DNA from: Escarpia spicata
Lineage: Eukaryota > Annelida > Polychaeta > Sabellida > Siboglinidae
Length of the DNA: 64,000 nucleotides
NCBI GenBank assembly: GCA_963995525.1
Contig: OZ023205.1
Span: 57,936,800-58,000,799, forward strand
Direction: 5' to 3'
Shown here: positions 12,021-22,870 of the stretch, piece after piece
Position numbering within the stretch: the stretch's first letter is position 1
Layout: the number at the start of each line of letters is the position of its first letter
The notes under the pieces: model-generated
What the model was told of the DNA's origin: nothing
Databases searched by the model: none
Seen by the model: only the letters and a program-made list of their open reading frames with translations
Made by a program: the position numbers and the translations under genes

Positions 12021-12600
12021 CTTTCCTTCTGAATTTTTCCTACAGGATTTGTTAATCTTCTACAAAAGTTGTGCATTTCAAATGCATGTCTGATAGGTCT
12101 GCATAAAGTTGAATTTTAACAGCGTTATAATTGTTATGCTGATGTCACTTTATATTGTGGGACAAATGCCCCCCCCCCCCAACATTTGCTATCTTGTTAA
12201 TTAATTGTAGGTTTTCTATGTGATAAGCATGCTTATGTTTGTGTTAGCTGTCTAGCTATCTCACCAGTATGCATGTATTTTGTTCTGTTGGTACCATTAA
12301 TAAATAATTACCTTTACCAACAATTACTCTGTGTCTTCCTGTAGTAGATGCGCTCAGTGTATTGCCATTAAGCACCAGTAGAGTTTATATATCAATGCTT
12401 TATTTTGATATAAATGTGATGTGCATACATCTGTTCATATATATATATAGTGCAGTCCATGTGCAATGTTTTCTTCATGTAGGGCAAGGTCAGAGGTGTT
12501 CTGTCTGCCATTACATTAGTAGTAGGCCCTATTTAGTTGGCACCCGTGCAGTCAGTCATTTTACCATCACCTTACTTAAAAATCTATGTATATTCGCTAA
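12021..12600. other. Right arm of the DNA transposon, no gene seen
   Basis: AT-rich sequence containing a poly-C run (12,170-12,180) and a TATATATATA stretch near 12,439. The open frame 12,362-12,613 has no recognisable domain. Confidence 0.5.
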
Positions 12601-12614
12601 TATAATAACTTAAC

Positions 12615-13350
12615 AGTACAATATGCCGTCAATATTCTACTGTAAAAAATATGGCACCATAAAAATTCAACTGTATGTTCTACACTGCAACTCCATATAA
12701 AATACGGTAGACAGAAACAATTCTACCGTATAATCAACAGTATAATTCCGCATGAAAAACGGCACACCGTAAACATTCTACCGTATATTCTACAGCACAA
12801 TTCCGTAAACAATACGGTACGCCGTAAAGATGCTACCGTATAATCAACAGTACAATTCCGTAAACAATACGGTACACCCTAAAGATGCTACCGTATAATC
12901 AACAGTACAATTCCGTAAAAATACGGTACGCCGTAAAAATGTTACCGTATATTCTACAGCACAATTCCGTAAAAATACGGTACGCCGTAAAAATTTTACC
13001 GTATATTCTACAGCACAATTCCGTAAAAATACGGTACGCCGTAAATATGTTACCGTATATTACACAGCATAATTCCGTAAAAATACGGTACGCCGTAAAG
13101 ATGTTACCGTATATTATACAGCATAATTCCGTAAAAATACGGTATGCCGTAAATATGCTGCCGTATATTCTACAGTATTTTTCCGTAAAAATACGGTACA
13201 CCATCAATATGCTACCGTAAATTCTACAGTATTATTCCGTAAAAAATACGGTACACCGTAAATCATTATACCGTTAAATTTACGGTATTCGGTTGGCACC
13301 CGTGCTGCCAGTCATTTTACCGTAATTTTACGGTACATTTTCTAAGAGTG
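12615..13350. repeat. Right subterminal 54-bp tandem array and terminal inverted repeat
   Basis: Between about 12,620 and 13,260 a unit of about 54 bp (TTACCGTATATTCTACAG, then CCGTAAAAATACGGTACGCC) is repeated roughly eleven times, regular from 12,770 on. Each unit contains the palindrome CCGTAAAAATACGG. A single ACCGTAAATTTACGGT-type palindrome and the 12-bp terminal repeat follow. Because 54 is divisible by three and the unit lacks stops, both strands are open over more than 300 bp with an 18-residue period; this is a composition effect, not a gene. Confidence 0.85.
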
Positions 13351-14430
13351 CAGCAAATTGCCGATTACGTCAGTCAATGCAGCGTCTGTAACTCGCACAG
13401 GCCAGATCAATGCAAAGAGCCGCTGCTGCCTCATGATATTGTGGGCTAAGGTTGGCGCCGATTTGTTTGAACTGCATGGCCAACACTATTTAGTCCTGGT
13501 TGACTACTATTCAAACTTCTTCGAGCTGATGAGATTGACGTCAAGTACGCGCGCGAAGTGTGTGATCGACGCGATGAGATCCCAGTTTGCGCGTCATCGG
13601 TCACCAGAGCTTCTTATGTCGGACAATGGCCCGCAGTTCTCGTGCGGCGAGTTCCAGGAGTTTGCGAAGAAATGGGACATAGAGCATATAACCAGCAGTC
13701 CGATATATGCCCAGAGTAATGGTCAGGTCGAGAGGGCCGTGGGCACCGTGAAGAACCTCGTCAAAAAGGCAATCGATGATGGCGGCGACATCCAGTTGGC
13801 GCTGTTGAGTTTCCGGAACACCGTCCGTGAAGGTTACAGCGCGTCTCCGGCACAACTGTTATTCGGACGCCGCTGCAGAACACTTCTACCGACCCAACGC
13901 AGGATGCTGAAACCTAAACTCGCCGTCAATATGTCTCGCGACAGAGCCGCAAACAAAAAGGCGCAGTGTGCACAATACAACCGATCGGCACATTACCTGG
14001 CGCCAATAGCACTGGGCAGTGCAATTCGGATGAAGTTGCCTGGCGACGAGACATGGACGCTTGGGGAATGCACGAAGCAGCTGTCCCATCGTTCGTATGC
14101 TGTGCTGATCAACGGTCACGTGTACAGGCGCAACCGGCGAGCTCTACGGGTCGTCGACGAAATACTGCCGGCGTCGCTACTTGATAGTTCACGCGCGGCG
14201 CCTTCTACACACCGTGAAGAGTCACGTCCGGAAGAGTCGCCCAGTTGGGAAGACTCGGCACCTCCGGACGATTCGCCAACTCATGAAGACGCGTCGTGTC
14301 GTGAAGATGTCGAATTGACGCCTGTCACGCCAGCACGTGTCACCCCATCTCCGACGCGCAGAGAGACACGTGCTCGCAGGCCACCGGCGTATTTAGCAGA
14401 CTATCAGCAGTTGCGCCTGTGTTGTATAGT
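13351..14430 (+). pseudogene. pol: integrase catalytic core and C-terminus (retrotransposon)
   Basis: The zinc finger ends with QCSVCNSHRPDQC in one frame; near 13,435 a one-base shift moves the core to the frame open until 14,593. The DDE triad is visible as VGADLFEL (Asp), MSDNGPQF (Asp) and NGQVERAVG (Glu), followed by LLSFRNTVREGYSASPAQLLFGR, a motif constant in gypsy integrases. A Glu/Ser/Pro-rich tail (about residues 290-340 of the open frame) ends the protein. The enzyme would insert the element cDNA. The shift and the upstream lesions make it inactive here. Confidence 0.9.
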
Positions 14431-14455
14431 TCTGTTTTGTTTCGTTCCTATTGTT

Positions 14456-14468
14456 AAAAGAGGGAGGA
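14456..14468 (+). other. Polypurine tract
   Basis: AAAAGAGGGAGGA abuts the LTR start TGTCACG, as expected for the plus-strand primer of an LTR retrotransposon. Confidence 0.75.
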
Positions 14469-14617
14469 TGTCACGATATTGGTATTTATTACTGGGACAT
14501 TCTCCGACAGCGACATTGGGCATCGGGGTCACGGGGTCGAGTACGTGTCACGATGGCGCGAAGCAAGTGATTCTGTTTGTATTAATTCAATAAATACTTA
14601 TAACACTTTCTATAACA
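14469..14617 (+). repeat. 3' LTR of the gypsy element
   Basis: The segment begins TGTCACGATATTGG directly after the polypurine tract and ends TTCTATAACA, giving TG..CA ends and 149 bp. It contains AATAAA (14,589-14,594). The partner 5' LTR is outside the window, so the right edge is inferred from the CA end. Confidence 0.65.
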
Positions 14618-16139
14618 TGTACAGTTTTAATCAAAGCACCACCACAACATAACAATTTTCACATAACCTAATTTAATATAAAAATCAATTATTAATTAAG
14701 CTTGCTTACCCGATGCTTCATCCACGTGCACAGTCATTGATTTGCCTTCACTTGTTTCCATCACAAAATGGTCTGAGTTTTGTGAATAGTATTGAGATAA
14801 GTGCAGTTAGTAGGGTCTCATGATAGTATTGTTTTTGTGTGCTAGATTTTTATTTCCCTGCAATATGTCACAAGTATATAATTATATATATATGTGATAT
14901 ATTGCAGTAATCATAATGGGAAATATGAAAGACTTTGTATGTAAAATTAATGCATGTGTATTTGTCATAGCCGAAACTGTTTATTTCCATGATGGTATTT
15001 GTGTGATTTTTTTATAAAACCAAAACTTATAAAGTAAATTTGATTTGATTGGGCGTGTATTGTACTATCTGTTGAGACATCTTCTGTCGTCAGGGACAAC
15101 TGGCGGCTTTGTGAAGTTTATCGGTCGTATAGTTGTAATCACCGGTATTCGTCGTTGCTTGTGGGCACCTAGACGGCAGTGTGTGGGTCGGTGTTGTGCC
15201 ACGTCTGCATCACACGCCCCACACCAAGCAGCATTATTGATGCTGCGTTCCAATCACCTCGTGTGGCGAACCGGAAGGTTCACGGGCTCCTGAGTTTATT
15301 ACTTGTAAATTTATGCAACTGGGTCAAGTAGGGGTTTCGAAGTCGTATTCACGACATACACGAGGTGATTAGACACGAGGTGATTAGAGAGGCGAACCAC
15401 CGTAGCATAGGCGCAAACAATACAAGCATTCTGCAGTGTATGTTGTCATGCATGACATGTAAACAGTTCGGATAGCAGTGGTTGCGCATGACCAGCTCCA
15501 GCATGCAAGTGTCACAAAGGTACAAACAGGAAATTTAAAGCCATCAATTCGCGAAAACGCGTAAACACTTTCTGTATCAGTCCAACATATGCCTGACGCG
15601 TTCATAAAACTACATTTAAATTTTTGACGATGTAAACTGTTTAAAACTGTAAACATCAACAATTAATGTTCCAGAGCCTGTAAGGCTCTACTTAAAAACA
15701 ACGCTGTATATCGATCTGTATTCAGTCACTTACCTGGCGATATTGAGACGCCTTCGTAGTCACAGTAAATAGTAGTCGTATCTGTACTTCGGGAAGCCGT
15801 TTCTAGCCAACACGTCGACGAGCATTTGATATATTCGTATATCTATAAACTGTGATGGCAACAACGCATCCATCTGTCTACGTGTAGGCCATACTATAAA
15901 TTAGATCATCAATCAATAGCGACCGCAGACCTTGTTTCGGGTATTCTTAACTGCGAAGCTCATTGGTCAATCAGAATAAGTCGTGTCGACAACGTGGAAC
16001 TGGGCACATTACAACCAGCAACCCGCGCTTCCAGTTGGCCAATAGCGCGTTCTGAGCTAGCCTCAATTATCCAGGCGTCGTGAGGTGGCAGCATTATTAA
16101 GCTCCTGCCAATGTTACCGGTAGGGGGCTTTACCCCAGA
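14618..16139. other. Intergenic DNA, no gene seen
   Basis: No supported gene. The ATATATATATG stretch near 14,890 is simple sequence. AATCACCTCGTGT (15,249-15,261) recurs in reverse orientation as ACACGAGGTGATT, twice in tandem (15,358-15,389), a possible remnant of a foldback element. Confidence 0.5.
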
Positions 16140-17965
16140 TTCGGGTACAGACGATGATTGGCTCTTAGGCCAACTATAACAAGATTTAACAAGATTGCCA
16201 TCCACAAAATTAACTCTAGATGGCAGGTGGACAAGGAAGCCTTTTGGCTTATCGAGAGTCCAACACTTTTTATATACGTGTATCCCGTCCTTTTAAGGTA
16301 TGTGTCGATTTTATTTTTAAACATATCCACGCTACTAGCACCAACACAATCTTTTCCGATCATTTACAGTCATTTGTGAGAATGAGAACTTTATTATATC
16401 TAATCTACACTGTTCCTTTACTAATGTAACTTCATGTCCTCTGGTCCTTCTATCTTTCTTAACTGAGAATACAATATTTCTATCAACATTAAAAAAAACA
16501 TTTGATATTTTAATTTTTTGTATCTGATCTCTTCTCAATCTCCTGGTCTCTAGTGTTGTTAAACCACATTTTAAGGCGTATTTCGGAACTAAGATCCCTC
16601 AGTTTTTGCACTTTTAGTTGCTCTCCTCTGCACTCTTTCTAGCATATGTCCTTCCTGCGATAGTCTCCACGTTTGAATACAATATTCTAAATGAGGCCTA
16701 ACTATTGTTTTGCAGTATTATTAGCTCTTTTTCCTTATACGTTATGTTTCGCCTAATTAATCCAAGGATTTGATTTCCCTGTGAAGTGGCAATACCGCAC
16801 TGCTCTGAAACCGAGTTGTCAATGTTGGTGTAGTATGTCCTTAGTGCATGCCGTGCTTTGCTGTTTCTTTGTGGTGCTGTGTTTCTATGTGCATGTGCAT
16901 TGTGGTCCCGGTTTTCTACTGGGTCTCTATGATTTCGCTTCGGTAGATTTTGTAGGTCTTGTTTGGATTGTCTTCTCTTCTCCGCATCAGCTGAGCCTGT
17001 AAGTTTTTTGACTCAGCTCTCTGTCTTGGTGTCAAGTCTGGTCTAATGAACACTGTGTTGTACCTCTCTTCTGAGCTGTTTCGAATTTCTTTGGCTTTAC
17101 TTAGTACCTTCTTTTTGTCGTTGATGTTTCTCATGACGGCAAGGATCATTCTGGGTTTGCTATAGTCTGGCTGGCCAATTCGAGTAACTGATTCTGGTGC
17201 GGCATCTAGCTTTAGGCAAGTTGTCATCATCTGTTTGACTTCGTGTAAATCTTGGCCATTCTCTTTCATACCATGGATGATTAGATTTAGTTTTTTTTGC
17301 CATGATTTGTTCTCTTTCTGTTATTTCTTCTTTCACTGCTGTGGCCAGGTCTTGGTTGGCTTGTGTTGTCATTGTTGGATGATTGACTGTAGTGTGTGTC
17401 TGATGTTGTATCAGCTTGCTGACCTCCTGTTGTAATGTCTGTATCTGTGTGTTAATTTCCTGAGTGCTGTTCTCTAAATCCTTTTTTGTTGCTTTTTCTT
17501 TGAGTGACGTTTCTACTCGGATGATGCGTTTTGTTATTTGTGACATGTATTCTGCACAGCGGTCTTCTATTTCTTTGTCTGTATGTATAGCGTTGAGTGC
17601 CTTTGGTTTACATTTGTTGCAAAACCAACTGACATCATACTGTTTCAGAATAAGTAGATGAGCTGTGTCCATCTGCTGGCATTTCGCACACAGTATTTCT
17701 ACGCATCTTTCGCATTTTAGCACTTCCTGTTTATATTGCTTGCACTGGCCACACTTTGGCAACGTCTCTGGTTTGTTTGACTGTACCTGTGATCTAACAA
17801 ATGTCAGACTGTCTTTATCACTATATGCAGATTGTGAACCAACAGCATAGTTTATTTTGCATGGCAAATTTCTTTGAGACGGGACTTCATTTATTGTGAC
17901 AGTTACCGGGCTGGTACCGGAGACGGAGTCAGGCCCGAAGACGGCGGGTGTGGTCGCCGACAACG
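16140..17965 (-). mobile_element. Non-LTR retrotransposon (CR1/Jockey-like), internally deleted
   Basis: Minus-strand LINE with ORF1 (17,963 to about 16,916) followed by a few codons that look like an ORF2 start (near 16,850-16,800, YYTNIDN) and then directly by the ORF2 C-terminal region (16,790 to 16,140): NQILGLIRRN, LEYCIQTW, MLERVQRRATK, RRDQIQ, TRGHEV, DCVGASSVDMFKNKID. Endonuclease and most of the reverse transcriptase are missing, so about 2-2.5 kb were lost in one internal deletion at about 16,795-16,815. Frameshifts break the remaining RT tail. Confidence 0.75.
16916..17963 (-). pseudogene. LINE ORF1: PHD-like zinc finger and RNA-binding region
   Basis: From ATG 17,963 the frame has a PHD/RING-like cysteine cluster (CGQCKQYKQEVLKCERC, CAKCQQMD, WFCNKCK; about residues 73-120), then a long coiled coil (about 150-220), then a shift near 17,250 into 17,269-16,916. 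That segment holds the ORF1 C-terminal fold (TRIGQPDYSKPRMILAV, KAKEIRNSSEERYNTVFI, RPDLTPRQRAE). Zinc finger + coiled coil + RRM-like ORF1 proteins are typical of CR1/L2/Jockey LINEs, where they coat the element RNA. The frame break and the missing ORF2 make it inactive. Confidence 0.75.
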
Positions 17966-18007
17966 GCGACGTTGCCGCCGGTGTCGAATTACTGGCACAT
18001 TGCCATT

Positions 18008-21000
18008 GTAAGTAAGTAAGTAAGTAAGTGTTTATTTTTCCAACAAAAGATACATACAGTGTATATGGTATATCAGAATGAGTGTGTCAGAAAAAAGGGG
18101 TATACTGAAGAAACTCTTGTATTTGTATACCCCTAAGAATTATTTACATACAACACGTGGAATATGGCAGATATAACATAATAGTACAATGTTAGTTATT
18201 ATTGGCTATTATAATATAAATACAAAAAATAACACATTGATAGTAGTACTTATTTGACAATTAATCATTTATATTTTTAGTTGCGATATGCTCACTTATT
18301 GATAACAGTGTAGTGCAAGTTAGAATTGAATATACAGTTTTTGACCAATGACCTATTTTTAGTTATATTTCTCGATCATGTTCCTTTTTAATTTACAAAC
18401 AAATGCATGAAATGTTGACACCATTGTAGTACTGGAAGGTAATGAATTCCAGCGTTTTACACCATAGATTGCTAAACACTTTAGTTTAACGTTAGTTCGA
18501 ACACATTGTCGGACATATTGATATTGAACTCGGGAGGAGTGTGAGGAAGTTTGTTTAGTAAACAAACACTGCACATTGACAGGTACTAGTAAATTGTTAT
18601 ACACTTTATACATAATTGACAAGATCTTAAAATCTATTATGTCTTGAAATCTTAGTACTCTACATCTATTAAATAACGTATTGGTATGATGAAGCCTATC
18701 AACACCATATATCAGTCTAATCACCCTCTTTTGTAAGATTGTAATACAATGTACATATTGGTGATATATGTAGTTCCCCAAACTTCACAACAGTAACTCA
18801 TTATTGGTAAGAAGAGTGAATAATATAAAGTAAGTAAACTTTTGTTTCCTAGGATATGACTTGCTCTATACATTACTCCAACTATTCTAGATAGCTTAGT
18901 CTTCACACTGTTTATATGATATTTCCAGGTAAGTTTTTCATCAATGTTTACTCCAAGGAATTTTGTCATGTTAACTCTATTAATTCTGTGATTGCAAAAT
19001 TTTATATCTAAGTCAATATTTATCTTACGGTTACCAAAGATAATGTAGTTGGTTTTTGATATATTCAGAGACAATTTGTTAACGGTGAACCATGTATATA
19101 GTTTATCTAGTTCACAATTAACAACATGTTTTAGTCTATGTACATCCGTGTCAGAATATAATATGTTGGTATCATCTGCAAACAGCACAAATTTAAGAAG
19201 TTCTGATACATTACATATGTCATTAATATATAAAATGAACAGTCTTGGGCCTAGCACAGACCCCTGTGGTACTCCACATGACACATTTAGGAGATTAGAT
19301 GAACATTCATCTATTTTGACAAATTGACTTCTGTTGCGTAGATAACTTTCTACCCATTTCTCAGCCACACCACGAACACCATAGAAATTTAGTTTTTTTA
19401 TTAGTATTGAATGATTTACGGTGTCAAATGCTTTCTTTAAATCAACAAAAACGCCAAGTGTGTATTTTTTATTATCTAATGATGTACTAATTTCTTCAAC
19501 CAGGTCAATCAATGCATGTGAGGTGGACATTGAGGATCGGAAGCCGTATTGACTGTTGGATAAGATTTCATTTTTATCAATAAATTCTTCGAGTCTTTTA
19601 TTATAGAGTTTTTCAAGTATTTTGGAAAATTGACACAACAAGGATATTGGTCTGTAGTTGTTAAATTCTGTTTTTGAACCATTTTTAAATATAGGTATGA
19701 CTTTGGCTACTTTCATTCTAGAAGGAAAAACTCCATTTTCAAACGACATGTTAAATATTGCTGTTAATGGCGTAATAATTGATTGCATAACTTTCTTTAT
19801 GATATTCATACTTATATCATTACTGTCTGTTGAGGTTTTGTTTTTACATGCTCCGATGATCCTACTGACTTCTTCTTCACTTACTGGATTTAAGAACATG
19901 CTGTTTTTATTTTTGTTTTGAAGATAGTCATGAAATGAGGCACCATTTACCGGTGGATCTATTTTAGCAGCTAGTTTTTTGCCAATGTTTGAAAAGAAGA
20001 TGTTAAATCCATCTGCAATGTCTTTCTTTTTGGTAATTTTTCTACCCTCCATTACAAAATATTCAGGATAAGAAGATTCATTTTGCCTCTTATTAATAAG
20101 CGTATTTAAGATGTTCCAAGTTTCTTTACTGTTTTGTTTTTGGTCATCCAATAGTTTTCTATAGTATTCTTTTTCTGCATTTCTTAGTATTGTAGTTAGT
20201 TTATTTTTATAATTTTTGTAACAATGTTCCGTTTCTTGTGATCTATTTTTTTAGAAATTTTCTATACAAGTGGTTTTTCTTGTGACAAGCATTTTTCAAT
20301 CCAGTTGTGAACCATGGCTTATCACTGATTACATGTTGTTTGGTTATTTTTCTGACTGGGCAATGTTTATCATATTTTTCCATAAATGTATCAATAAATA
20401 TACCATAAGCTACTTCAACATCTTTTGTGCTAAATACATTTTCCCATGTTTCACTTCTTAAATCTGCTATAAAAGAATTTGTGTTTTCATTTTTATGATT
20501 TCGTACTTTTTTGTGCATTTCTGTTTTCCTTTTAGTTATTTCATATTCACATAGTGTAAATATTGGAAAATGATCAGTTATGTCGCTGATTAAAATACCA
20601 TTTGTAGTTCGCTTGTTTATGGCATTTGTAAAAATGTGTCAATCAGAGTGGTTGAATCTCGAGTAATTCTTGTTGGCTTAGTGATAAGAGGATACAGGCC
20701 TAAGCTATACATGGTGTCAATAAAATGTTTTGTACCTAAATGGTTGTCATGTTTTGAGATGTCTACATTAAAATCTCCACATAGAAACAGTGTCTTGTTG
20801 GTGTGTGTGTTTCCAAAGATGTTTGTTATGTTTTCACAGAAGATGTCTATGTTAGATCCTGGTTTGCGGTAGATACAACCTACTGTTATATTTTTTTGGT
20901 TTTCTATTATCAATTCCACTGTGATACATTCAAGGATATCATTTATTGATAAAGATTTACTTTCAATTTGAGTGCAGTTAATACTGTTATGTACGTAAAT

Positions 21001-21060
21001 AGCAACACCACCTCCTCTAACATTTTCTCTACAGACATGAAAAGACTTATACATAGGTAG
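18008..21060 (-). mobile_element. Non-LTR retrotransposon (CR1/Jockey group), 5'-truncated, near-complete ORF2
   Basis: Minus-strand LINE whose ORF2 covers the endonuclease C-terminal half through the RT tail. The 3' end is a (CTTA)n tail (18,010-18,031 as TAAG repeats on +), a common LINE terminus. The tail abuts the 5' flank of the ORF1 of the older LINE, so this copy landed just upstream of it. Confidence 0.9.
18359..21054 (-). pseudogene. LINE ORF2: AP-endonuclease and reverse transcriptase, frameshifted
   Basis: The endonuclease C-terminus is at 21,054-20,617 (RGGGVAIYV, GCIYRKPG, LFLCGDFNVDISKHD). A connector is at 20,518-20,243. The reverse transcriptase spans 20,151-18,721 with YRPISLL, YGFRSSMSTSHAL, FVDLKKAFDTVNH, GVPQGSVLGPRLFILYIND and the catalytic FADDTN. 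The RT tail continues in another frame at 18,781-18,359 (LQKRVIRLIYGV, IYGVKRWNSLP). One-base shifts near 20,625, 20,230 and 18,770 separate the pieces. It copies the LINE RNA at the nicked target in active elements; here it is broken. Confidence 0.92.
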
Positions 21061-22040
21061 GTTATGGTACGATTATAATTATTGAACCAATATGTACATA
21101 ATTTACTAACAACAGTAATGTAATAGTAATTTAACAAATTTATTACTTTTATATTTAAAAAATCCTATTATGGGACAAAAAAAAATGTAATTTGAATTCA
21201 ATTGTATGTAGTCTTGGTATTTAATTATTTACAAGGAAAAGAATATTCCAGTAGTTTCACCAGGTTTTTTTATTGTCCCTTCTGTGAGTTTTTGTTATGT
21301 TAAGAATATACCATGGACATTAATGCCCATAACATGTATATATTATACAGATAGCTCTTGACCGTTGGCAGGTGGTCATTCATTGCATTGCAACTTTTGC
21401 AAGTACATTAAAATGATTATTGTTAGAAACAATCAGTGCCGACTATTAATACATGTACTATATTTTCAGAATATGGTGTGTCAAACCACATGCAGATGCA
21501 TGCTTCAAAGCTCTTCACTTTCAGGTAAACGAGTGTTATCAAATGTGGTACCTGTTACTCTGTCACCAAACCTGTTATCAAAATTATAAATACAAGCAAT
21601 AAACAAGTATGTCATAGGCGGATCCAGGCGGGCCTGGGGACAGGTGCCCCCTAGACCATAAGAATTTGGTGTGTCTGCAAATCTTTTATAATGGGCCCAC
21701 GCGACTGTGTCCTCCCAGACCATTTGAAATGTGCCCCAGTTTAGGTGATAATAATAAGCTGAAGTTATGGCGTCTTCCAATATCACCACTCCAGTGGAGC
21801 GGGTGATGTTATGGCAGCGCGATAGCGACAAAATTTAGACTACACCATTTGGTTTGGCCGCCAGTGGAGGTTTTTGTGCCTCCCATACTCGATTTCTGAA
21901 TCCTCCCTTGTATGTGATAGTTTTGTTTGTCTGCATGAGGATTTTGCAGTAATGTGGTGTCCTCGTTAAATTGCATATTGTTGTTAGAAATGCATGTGAA
22001 TTAAAGTAAAGACAATGTAAAGTAAAAACATTTTATTGAA
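21061..22040. other. Intergenic DNA, no gene seen
   Basis: AT-rich. The stretch 21,610-21,900 (GGCGGATCCAGGCGGGCCTGGG, 21,617-21,638, onwards) has a different, more GC-rich composition and looks like an old transposon remnant, but I could not find its ends. Confidence 0.4.
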
Positions 22041-22049
22041 ACTATTTGA

Positions 22050-22600
22050 TGAGATCATGACTAAAAAATTATGAAAAGCACAATACAACTACAGGTACAA
22101 TCACTGCACTTGATGTGTATAATGTAATACTTTTTAATATCACATGCACATAAAATGCAAAACAACAATAGAAACAAAAATTAGGAAGAGGTTGAAAAAA
22201 GTCAGGTATATATAAAAAACAAACAGATACTTTTATCAAGATTCTTTGTTACACAAAAAAACAACACTAGTACACGTGATGTAAAATGCTAGTTGTAGTT
22301 TATACATGCCTTGTATGTTTACAACTCACAAAATTAGTGACTAAACAATTATGTGTATTAACAACAATTTTTAATATCGCATGCCCATAAAATGTAAACC
22401 AATGAGAACAAATTACTTAGGAAGATGTTTAGTTGAACAAATGAACTATTATGAATCATAATTGTTTTTTAACAAAGAATAATAATTTATGGTTCTTTGT
22501 TAAAAAAAACATAAATGATTAGAAAATTTGAAAATTTTGTAGTTTATGCAATGCTTGGTATGTATGTTTACAACTCGCAAATAATAGTGACTAGACTAGT
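22050..22600. repeat. Diverged tandem duplication, about 240-250 bp period
   Basis: The segments around 22,140-22,350 and 22,375-22,595 share ordered blocks: ATGCxCATAAAATG, a TTAGGAAGA block, GTAGTTTAT, CTTGTATG/TTGGTATG, TGTTTACAACTC and ATAGTGACTA. No coding content is visible. Confidence 0.55.
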
Positions 22601-22639
22601 CAGGGTCATCGCCAAGTGACTGAGAATTACATGTACAAT

Positions 22640-22870
22640 CACTACATGCTACATTGCTCAGGTTTACTCAGTTGTATGAAGAGTACCGGCTACAGACCGC
22701 AATATTTTTGTACGAATAGTCTTCGCATATTAATTTCAGTGTGGCTGAATGCTTCCCGCATAAGTCGAGATGGTGTTCGAATTAACAGGTCTGCCAGGGA
22801 TTAAAGTTTAAAGCGCTTTGAGCAATCCCGAGGACTGGATACTACACCATATCAGTACAGGTGTATAATC
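22640..22870 (+). mobile_element. SINE copy, 5'-truncated
   Basis: The segment shares with the copies at 33,648 and 39,610 the ordered blocks GAGTACCGGCTACAGAC, GAATAGTCTTCGCATATTAA, GTGGCTGAATGCTTCCC, TCGAGATGGTGTTCGA, GTCTGCCAGGGA and GAGGACTGGATACT. The tRNA-like head is absent. Confidence 0.75.

Larger units (their letters stand above)
2340..13350. mobile_element. 11-kb DNA transposon inserted in the gypsy integrase region
   Basis: The ends are perfect 12-bp inverted repeats CACTCTTAGAAA and TTTCTAAGAGTG, flanked by CA on both sides (2338-2339 and 13,351-13,352), a 2-bp target duplication. Inside both ends are palindromic ACCGTA/TACGGT repeats. The body holds a THAP-DDE_Tnp_4-like transposase (5777-7971, broken), a minus-strand YqaJ-associated N-terminal remnant (8430-8643) and a four-exon unknown gene (9025-11,131). 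THAP plus Tnp_4 plus a YqaJ partner fits the ISL2EU branch of PIF/Harbinger-like elements. The CACT ends with subterminal repeats would also suit a CACTA-like element. I favour ISL2EU from the proteins. Confidence 0.85.
13351..14617 (+). mobile_element. Ty3/gypsy-type retrotransposon, 3' internal part and 3' LTR
   Basis: This is the continuation of the split element: the rest of the integrase, a polypurine tract and the 3' LTR. It belongs with 1-2339. The first bases after the insert (CAGCAAATTGCC) continue the integrase codon that was cut. Confidence 0.92.

Noticed and set aside
12885..13220. Open frames on both strands with an 18-residue repeat
   Set aside because: They follow from the stop-free 54-bp subterminal transposon repeat; no start context, splice sites or protein-like composition.
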